Part shown: positions 57,934 to 64,000 of the stretch, in pieces
How the letters are laid out: every line of letters begins with the position of its first letter
How positions within the stretch are numbered: position 1 is the first letter of the stretch
DNA from: Laburnicola sp. R22_1
Taxonomy: Eukaryota; Ascomycota; Dothideomycetes; Pleosporales; Didymosphaeriaceae
Length of the DNA: 64,000 nucleotides
Direction of reading: 5' to 3'
NCBI GenBank assembly: GCA_014281115.1
Contig: JACONQ010000012.1
Span: 1,922,001-1,986,000 of the forward strand
Position numbers and translations under genes: made by a program
Notes under the pieces: model-generated
Databases searched by the model: none
Seen by the model: only the letters and a program-made list of their open reading frames with translations
What the model was told of the DNA's origin: nothing

Positions 57934-58629
57934 TCAACCACGTCCGGCTGCCGCGTCTGGAACCACCATCTGCTCCTCCTTCATATCGTTGAGGGCGATG
58001 GTAGCGGTGGAGGCGAAGGGTGTGTCGAACATATCTGCGCTGAAGATCTGAGCGCCCATGTCGGGCGTGCGCAAGATGGGTACGACCGCATGTGGTGGTG
58101 GTGGCGTTGCCGCAGAAGCATCGGATTCCGAGGGCTGCGAATAGACACTGCGGGCGGCGGTGGGAGATGTTGGACGTGGAAGCGTGTTGGTTTCGGCATG
58201 CATGACTCCGGCCGGCTTGTTGGATGACGTAGACGCGACTTCTGTTTCTGGTGTATGCGAGGTTGAGGTGGGTGTGGGAGTAGGTACGGGCTTGTCAATC
58301 TTGTCCTTGTCCTTGTTGGAGAAGAAGAAGGCGGAGGTGGTGCGCTTCCGACTGTGAGGGTTGGGCGACGGTGTGTTCTGCGGCCTTGGGGTGGCGAGCG
58401 ACTTCGTGCGCTTGACTTGGGTTGATGCGTTTCCGGCCGCAGGGTCTTGGGGTGCGGCGTGGTGGAACGATTTGGGTAGAAGGATAGCACGGAGGCGATT
58501 TTTGGACTTTGGCTGCGCTGGACGGCTGACTTACTGGGCAGTGTCTTGCGTCTCATCCCGAGCGGGCGATCCCGTCTTACCTTTGCGCTTGAGGTGTACA
58601 AACGGGAGTTTCTTGAATAGAGGAGCCAT
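57934..58629 (-). CDS. Hypothetical Ser/Thr/Pro-rich protein, one probable intron
   Basis: The family is not recognised. The reading starts MAPLFKKLPFVHLKRKGKTG at 58,629 in good context (A at -3, G at +4), is interrupted by TAA at 58,531, and continues in the same frame to a TGA at 57,934 (DMFDTPFASTATIALNDMK, then VVPDAAAGRG). A GT-AG intron 58,534-58,385 (GTAAGT...AAG, 150 nt) would remove the stop and keep the frame, giving 181 residues; other acceptors are possible. A TATAAATA box lies about 150 bp upstream. The protein has a basic N-terminus, then low-complexity Ser/Thr/Pro sequence. No signal peptide or membrane helix. Convergent with the AA9-like gene, with ends 408 bp apart. Confidence 0.45.
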
Positions 58630-58717
58630 CCTGATGATATCTGTGATTTTTCTTGAGAAGAACGCGGCGTGGAAACGGGTTGTTGCTTCGGAGGCGTAGG
58701 CGGGTTTGGCAGGAGTC

Positions 58718-58743
58718 TGTGTGTGTGCGTGTGTGTGTGTGTG
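58718..58743. repeat. (TG)n microsatellite
   Basis: A TG dinucleotide run with one TGCG interruption, lying in the predicted 5' untranslated region of the minus-strand hypothetical gene. Confidence 0.95.
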
Positions 58744-58774
58744 CCGAGTTGCTGAGGAGTTGTACAAGGACACA

Positions 58775-58782
58775 TATTTATA
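58775..58782 (-). promoter_or_regulatory. Candidate TATA box for the hypothetical gene starting at 58,629
   Basis: TATAAATA on the minus strand, about 146 bp upstream of the predicted ATG. Position and sequence fit a core promoter; it also argues against the more upstream ATG at 58,773, which would lie at or before the transcription start. Confidence 0.45.
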
Positions 58783-58789
58783 AAGTGCG

Positions 58790-59428
58790 CTTGGGAAGAT
58801 TCTGTCCCATGGTAGGCAGGGTTGAGCGAATTGCTAGTACCGGTGACCATACCACGGCCCGTGGTTCGTAGTAGTTGGCGTAGTCTATGTTGCGTCTAGG
58901 TACCCGTACCACGGAACCACCATGAAGGTGAGCCAATCTTGTGAGGGGCTAGGAACAAGCAACAATGATTGTCTATGATTGTTTTGGGCCATCCATGGAT
59001 GTGAGGCGAACACGCTCGTCTGTCACAGTCTGTTAGGAACCGAGTAACTATGTATGAAAGCGGGAGCATGATACGCATTACAAGCCATCCGATGACTCGG
59101 AGATGCATGGATTAATCACATGCCAATGCGAAATCGGGACTACATTCATTGTAGTGTGTACACGTGTATTGACATTGGAAATGATAGTAGTATTTACAGC
59201 CAAACAACAAAAAGCGAGGGTGGCAATTAAATAAAGTGACCGGACACTCTCAAAACGAAGTGGTATCAAAAATGGCTATGCCCCTTCTAAAACTGTAAAG
59301 CAAGACCTTCACGCCTAGGAACCTCGGGGGAATTGCAAATACCAAACCGAGGCCTTGTAGTTCGAGACGGCTGCTAGATCTGATGAGGCCCCTTGAGCCA
59401 CTCTGACTCGTTGGAAAGGAGACGACTC
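58790..59428. other. Intergenic region, no feature recognised
   Basis: Lies between the promoter of the hypothetical gene and the 3' end of the GH64 gene, so it holds one promoter and one terminator region. No open frame with recognisable protein similarity, no repeat and no RNA gene was found. Confidence 0.5.
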
Positions 59429-60721
59429 TTAGTTGCCTCCGATAATGATGGTCCAGTTAGATGGGCTGCCGTCGAAGACGGTTCCGGCGACATCACTTCC
59501 ACCATCAGGGACGACATCGTCATAAGGGAATGCGTATCCCCTAAAATCCTTCATCGTCTGGTGAACGAGGCGCGAATAATGGTTGGTGGTCGGATTCTTG
59601 TAGTAGCTGGGCGCATCGCTACCGTTGGGGAATTGCGTCGTATCTAGTAGAGTACTGCGGTTGAATGCGGCAGCTAGGCGAGGAATTACGGCGTTGCGTG
59701 CAGCGTTGGCGCCCGTTGCGAAAGGCCCCTCGGAGCAGGACCAGATGTCCCTCGCGTTGGGTTTGGAGAATGTTCCAGCAGAGCCAAGGGACAATCGACC
59801 GCCCGATACGCGCCCGGTGAGGTTACCAGCGGCGGCTTGCGTGTTGACGGTCATGTCGGTATTGGTGAAGCGATCCCAGACCTGGTTTACATAGTTGTCC
59901 CAGTACCCATCCCATGCGGTTGGTTTGCTATCCAGGAGTTTGAGGGGCGAAAGCACACGAAGCGGGGTGCCGTTGGTGGAGACAACCAACTGATCCCATG
60001 GGCGACCGTCGCTGGCTGCTTGTGCTTTCAAGCCATTGACAATGTTTGCGAGTCCGTTTGCGGGCAACCCGGGCACTGTCTGAACCCTACCCGAGGTGCT
60101 GGTGAGGGTGAGCCCGACTGGGATACTGGTGAAATCGACGCACGAGATGTTGGCGAAGAGCTGGTAATCGTTGTAGGTAAACTCGCAAAATCCCCAGTTG
60201 ATGTTGATGTTGGGGTCACTGGGGTTGGAGACAGAAGGCTCGACGACGCCAGGGCCAGGATTGAGGGCGAAGGTAAGCTTTGCGCCGATGGAGAACCACA
60301 CACGACCACCTGCAATCCTCGGGATGGTGATGTCCTTGCTGGATCCAGGAGGACCTAATGGAATTGAAACATCGGTCGCGAGTGGTGAGCCGACCGAAGC
60401 GGGAGAGGCCGGGTAGTAGATGGTCCTGCCATCGGCCTGGAGGAACATGGCACGACTGCCATTGTCCAAGGCTCGGCCTGTAACGTATACGTAGACTACA
60501 CTGCTGTTGCTGGTATTTTTGAGGGTAACGGTGAGCGTGGGCGGAGTGGCAGCGGCCATGACTTGTTGGTTCGCGACGCGATCATCGTTTCCAGCTTGGG
60601 CTAGCTCACTCTTAAAGCCGTTGGTACCTGTAGGAGCTCGGGTATCGGTGCCGGTAGCGGCAGTGGTGCCGCCGTCGGAGCGGGCCCTCCACTTGGCGAT
60701 GAATTTCTTGATTGCAGACAT
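59429..60721 (-). CDS. GH64-type endo-beta-1,3-glucanase (thaumatin-like fold)
   Basis: 430 residues, single exon. The central and C-terminal parts match glycoside hydrolase family 64: LTVTLKNTSNSSVVYVYVTG (63-82), VWFSIGAKLTFALN (141-154), the catalytic region FCEFTYNDYQLFANISCVDF with Glu180 and Asp196, and IWSCSEGPFATG followed by FNRSTLL near the end. The 16-residue gap between Glu and Asp equals the spacing of the catalytic pair (Glu154/Asp170) of the Streptomyces laminaripentaose-producing enzyme, as I recall it. Such enzymes cleave beta-1,3-glucan, a fungal cell-wall polymer. The first 60 residues (MSAIKKFIAKWRARSDGG) are charged and Thr/Gly-rich with no hydrophobic signal peptide, so classical secretion is not predicted. 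A TATA-like box lies about 140 bp upstream. Confidence 0.88.
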   Translation of the reverse strand: MSAIKKFIAKWRARSDGGTTAATGTDTRAPTGTNGFKSELAQAGNDDRVANQQVMAAATPPTLTVTLKNTSNSSVVYVYVTGRALDNGSRAMFLQADGRTIYYPASPASVGSPLATDVSIPLGPPGSSKDITIPRIAGGRVWFSIGAKLTFALNPGPGVVEPSVSNPSDPNININWGFCEFTYNDYQLFANISCVDFTSIPVGLTLTSTSGRVQTVPGLPANGLANIVNGLKAQAASDGRPWDQLVVSTNGTPLRVLSPLKLLDSKPTAWDGYWDNYVNQVWDRFTNTDMTVNTQAAAGNLTGRVSGGRLSLGSAGTFSKPNARDIWSCSEGPFATGANAARNAVIPRLAAAFNRSTLLDTTQFPNGSDAPSYYKNPTTNHYSRLVHQTMKDFRGYAFPYDDVVPDGGSDVAGTVFDGSPSNWTIIIGGN

Positions 60722-60859
60722 GATGCACTAGGTATGTATGGATGGCGAACTGGGCAGACAGATGTGCACTCCCCCGCAGTTGACCGGATAAAATGCAGAG
60801 AGGTGTGAGGGCGTGTGGTTGCCGGTGCAGGGCCGGAGCCCACCGCGGACGAGTGTTGG

Positions 60860-60867
60860 ATTATATA
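60860..60867 (-). promoter_or_regulatory. Candidate TATA box of the GH64 gene
   Basis: TATATAAT on the minus strand, about 140 bp upstream of the ATG at 60,721, in otherwise GC-rich sequence. Confidence 0.4.
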
Positions 60868-61868
60868 CAAGTGAATGGCAGCGCGGAGGCAGGGCTGCAA
60901 AGACTCCCCAGGTGTGAAGGCGTTCCCTGATGTCACACAGCGAATCTTCGACCAGGGGGCCATCGCCAAGGGTGCTGGGGGCCGAAGGTCATTCAGGGAG
61001 CACGGCCAATTAGCGCGCGGCATCTTGCACCACCAGGAAACCGGCGCGGCAGCTTCCCCAGTCCTTAAGCCACGCGGCTAAGGCTCGTGGCACGACGGCT
61101 CCCTTGCAGTCTGTTGAGCACCATGTCTTCTGGAGGCGCCGCTCGTCCAAGGGATTCAAGTCGACGCGGAGGAGGGCAAAGGTTAGGAAGGTACCCGAAG
61201 CCCGCCGCACGCACGCGACGTACTTCGATTCCACCTCCTATATCCGTGTAACGGTCACAGGCTCTTTTGGTCGTGATGATGCCATGCCCCGGCAGCCACC
61301 TTCGTCCGCCGTCTTCGCCTGGACCCCATCTCTTTCTACGCCGCGGACGAGGCAGCACGTCTCATGACGCAGCCGCATCATTGTCGTACTCGGTTTTGAC
61401 TCCCAGGGCCGAGGGCTCCGCTCGCAACGGGGGAAACAAACGACGAGGACGGTCGCCGGAGATGCGACGCTGAGCGCGATATCCGGGCGGCCCAAGGCTG
61501 GGTCGGGGCCGAGCAAGTGCGCATGTGCACCTGCAAGATGACAAGCCCTGGAGAGAGGGAGAACTGTAGTAACTGCCCAGGTGTGCTAGAAGGTACGGGA
61601 GCGTGTTTGAGAAGACTGGAGTCGGGCGAGAAGACCAGGGCTCGGGCGCCGCTGCCTCACAAGCTCTGCCAAGCATGCACTAGTCCCGAGACGGAGTAGC
61701 TCGCTTCTCAGCGTGTGTTCACACACCCGTGGACTGCACGTCTTCACAGGTGCTGTCGACCTCTCTCTGGTACATTTCCTCGCCAGCTGGCTTTCGCTAT
61801 ATCGTCAATCACTCTTCGCTGCCGTCCATTGCTAGGTGGCTCTCGCTACCTCATCATCATCTCGAGCC
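60868..61868. other. GC-rich intergenic region upstream of GH64
   Basis: Short overlapping open frames on both strands (for example 61,238-61,516 and 61,362-61,676) are rich in Arg/Ser/Pro and lack any recognised motif; they are regarded as chance. No repeat or RNA gene was identified. Confidence 0.45.
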
Positions 61869-62827
61869 ATGGGCACCCCTCGCACGCCTTCGCTTCATCT
61901 GCCCATCACGAGACCGCAGCGAACGCTCGAAACAGCCCAAGACACCGACGGTCGACTGTGCCAACAGCGTCGGCACAGGGCGGAGCGCGCCGTAGCATAC
62001 ACGACACTCGATGAGATGATGCGTCTTTCACTAGAGTATGAGACTTGTAAAAATACCTGAGCGACCCCAGGGTGCCTCATAGGTGCTTACCCTACCGTGT
62101 CAGACTACCGCATGCTCGGAGGCCGCTACTATTACTTCGCCTAGTATGCCTGTACAGACCCCGACGTACCTCTACACGTCTATCACCAAGTAGTCGACGC
62201 TTTCCACAACGACACCCCTCTAGACCAGCGCATCGTCATGCAGCCCTTACGCGACCTACAGCGGACCGTCATTCGTGTGCGCGACCTGCTAGGCGACGTT
62301 ACCGTCCATCACAAGGCCCGCTTTAGCCAGGCCCTTCACGAGGTTGAGAACGCAAGCTTACCACTACGTATGATGAGGAAGTACCTGGACCGGCTCAAGA
62401 ACCACATTGACTTCCTCAAGCACCTCCAAGAAACTCAATCTCATACGAGTCCCACCAGGCGCAGACAAGAGGTACGTACACGAGACCTATGGTCGTGGGC
62501 ATTATGTCTCCCAGAGACACCCAAGCAGTTTCGCGCTGGCCGAAACACACATGACATCCTCACGGCCCTCTTGATGCCCCAGGACGAACGTTTTGAAAAG
62601 AGGTGAGTCGAGTTACCCCACATCCCTAAGGCAGAACACAATCTTGACCTTTGCACACATTCAGCACGGGTTCATCGGTAATCCCAGCCGATAATTCTTA
62701 CATGCCCCCGTCCGTGGACTCCGGGCCGACATTTGTTGCCGAGGACCTGCTGGGTGAGAGCCCTAGACGGCGTGCGTATTCACTGGATTCTTGGCCGGTG
62801 GTGTTCAATTTCAATTTGCACCGGTGA
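61869..62827 (+). CDS. Hypothetical protein, three exons, one internal TAG (possible pseudogene)
   Basis: The family is not recognised. Proposed exons 61,869-62,046, 62,104-62,602 and 62,665-62,827 join in phase to 280 codons. Intron 2 is convincing: it starts GTGAGT, ends ACATTCAG, is 62 nt, and the frame after it stays open for 54 codons (SSVIPADNSYMPPSV, then LDSWPVVFNFNLHR). Intron 1 (57 nt, GTAAAA...TCAG) is less typical. The protein reads MRLSLEYET, RMLGGRYYYFA, YHQVVDAFHND, then a helical segment (LPLRMMRKYLDRLKNHIDFL). A TAG at 62,142-62,144 interrupts exon 2 where Gln would fit. It could be a single nonsense mutation or a misjudged exon. No signal peptide. Confidence 0.45.
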
Positions 62828-63333
62828 CAGGTTGTGTGGATATGGAACCATAGGTTCATAGCAGCTTGATCGTCTGTTTGTCGTTTAACTTGAGCGGTCT
62901 CGCGTCACGCTTTACTTCAGTCTAGGACCCTTGACCCGAGTCCATCTGGCCCTAAAGAGACGTATCATTCTGTTCAATGTACTTCAGTCCGCTGTCCGCG
63001 ATTAAAAACGTACGAGATATACTTGTTGTTTATCTGTGTTCGGTTGTCCTTGTATAACGTCTGTCTGGTTACCGAGTTGCGAGCTAGTGGGTGCTGTCGG
63101 TGCGCAGAGTCTTTTCACTGCACACCGAAGCACCTTACATACACACTCCCTTCACCATGACAACCAGTGATGATTCAGCCAACATACACAGAATATAAAA
63201 CCTCACGCAGTCCTTCTTTGTACATCTTGACCCAAACGTGACATTGGCTGACTTCCAACGTGTCTAGATAAGCAAACATTGCAACACACCCCAGATAAAT
63301 AACCCCTCAGGTTAGCACGAACCCACCGTAGCA
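62828..63333. other. Intergenic region, no feature recognised
   Basis: Normal base composition. No open frame above about 60 codons, repeat or RNA gene was seen. It presumably holds the terminator of the upstream gene and the promoter of the next; an AGATAAATAACCC stretch lies about 40 bp before the next ATG. Confidence 0.4.
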
Positions 63334-63960
63334 ATGCCGACTCCAGAGCCTCTCCGCTACACAGGTCTCTCCTCTTTCCACGATGACAACAACCTCCTCG
63401 CTAGCCCACAATGCTCCACTGTTGACAGATGGCTCTCCACACTCCCATCCCATGCCCGCTATCCTATCATGCCCGACACCGCACCCGCATTAACCACGTC
63501 TCTCTACCATGACTGGATGAGCTGGGTCGGACACCGAGCCAAGGGCCTGCTCACCGAGCTGGACGTCTTCGAGCTACAATATCGCCGCCTAGGCCTAAGA
63601 TAGTACGTTCCTAACACCTACAAGGAGCGTCTCTTGTGCATTGCGGATCGCGAGATAGCATGCCCCTGATCTCACGCTCGTAGGGCCCTACTGCGAATTA
63701 TGTATGCTGGGGTACCATACACACGTCAATGCACTCTACTGAATGCGCTTAGCCACAACAGGCCTCACAAGCTCCGCCACCTCACCATCCCAAATCTGAA
63801 CCCACAAATTCCCGCCCGCCTCGCTCTCATCTTCGAACCCGACAAGGCTCGCCTCGACCAGTTCTTCTTCTTCAATCGGGACCACCTCGTCGATGTGGCT
63901 TTGGAGAGATCGCGGATGAACACTCCGCAAGCACTCGCTCCGACGATGTCCTCGTGTTAA
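63334..63960 (+). CDS. Hypothetical protein, one probable 150-nt intron
   Basis: The family is not recognised. One reading frame spans the region: MPTPEPLRYTGLSSFHDDNN ... LLTELDVFELQYRRLGLR, then TAG, a short stretch with a TGA, and finally NRPHKLRHLTIPNLN, ALIFEPDKARLDQFFFF and NRDHLVDVALERSRM. An intron 63,603-63,752 (GTACGT...CTTAG, with CTGAAT near the 3' end) removes both stops and preserves the frame, giving 158 residues. Alternatively the gene is a pseudogene with two nonsense mutations. No signal peptide or membrane segment. The overlapping minus-strand frame at 63,736-63,930 is also protein-like but has no supporting context. Confidence 0.38.
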
Positions 63961-64000
63961 ACGCGCATCTACAAAATTCCGAAAAGCAATTCAAGGCTGC

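Noticed and set aside
57981..58850. A 289-codon minus-strand frame, Pro/Ser/Arg/Thr-rich
   Set aside because: It runs across a TG microsatellite and a likely TATA box, and is out of frame with the more protein-like reading that ends at 57,934.
61004..61699. Several short frames on both strands upstream of the GH64 gene
   Set aside because: Mutually overlapping, Arg/Ser/Pro-rich, no domain, no supporting promoter or intron signals.
1..64000. tRNA, rRNA and snRNA genes
   Set aside because: No cloverleaf with a GTTCRA-type T-loop and matching acceptor stem was found by eye on either strand; a covariance-model search would be needed to exclude them.

Overview
The window looks like a piece of a filamentous ascomycete (Pezizomycotina) chromosome, possibly a Dothideomycete; the class is a guess. 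The evidence is short GT-AG introns, a HET-domain gene, AA9 and GH64 carbohydrate-active enzymes, pogo/Fot1-type, Tc1, copia and gypsy elements, and mutation typical of repeat-induced point mutation (RIP): C-to-T and G-to-A changes favouring CpA, and repeat genes filled with TAA/TAG. No bacterial features, tRNA, rRNA or CRISPR array were seen.

Layout. (1) 1-6,010, normal base composition: remnants of an unrecognised minus-strand gene are split by two abutting pogo-like elements (554-2688 and 2691-4821), followed by a broken plus-strand gene (5147-6023) that ends at the AT-rich border. (2) 6,010-47,820, an AT-rich RIP-degraded block of nested repeats. A minus-strand gypsy relic (10,770-23,080) was invaded by two pogo-like elements (14,142-16,352 and 19,751-21,597). 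Then come minisatellites, LTR-like repeats in both orientations and a Tc1-like element with an intron-containing transposase (27,058-29,175). A second minus-strand gypsy relic was invaded by a copia element (31,651-43,778), which was itself invaded by a GC-normal chromodomain gypsy (36,766-43,357); another pogo-like element lies at 44,008-46,221. (3) 47,820-52,457: a second abutting pogo pair (48,217-50,329 and 50,332-52,455). (4) 52,564-64,000, host sequence: a HET gene, an unusual AA9-like secreted protein, a small hypothetical gene, a GH64 beta-1,3-glucanase and two intron-containing hypothetical genes.

Insertion order can be read from the nesting and degree of decay: both gypsy relics are oldest; copia, the pogo copy at 14,142 and the Tc1 element are intermediate; the gypsy at 36,766 and the pogo copies at 19,751 and 50,332 are youngest. 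No transposase or polyprotein is intact, so the mobile part looks dead. The host genes show no operon-like organisation.

The most notable signals are: a 17-bp-spaced direct repeat inside the terminal inverted repeats of every pogo-like element; two pairs of such elements that each share one TA dinucleotide; nonsense mutations confined to Gln codons in one young element; and an AA9-like protein with Trp where the copper-axial Tyr is expected.
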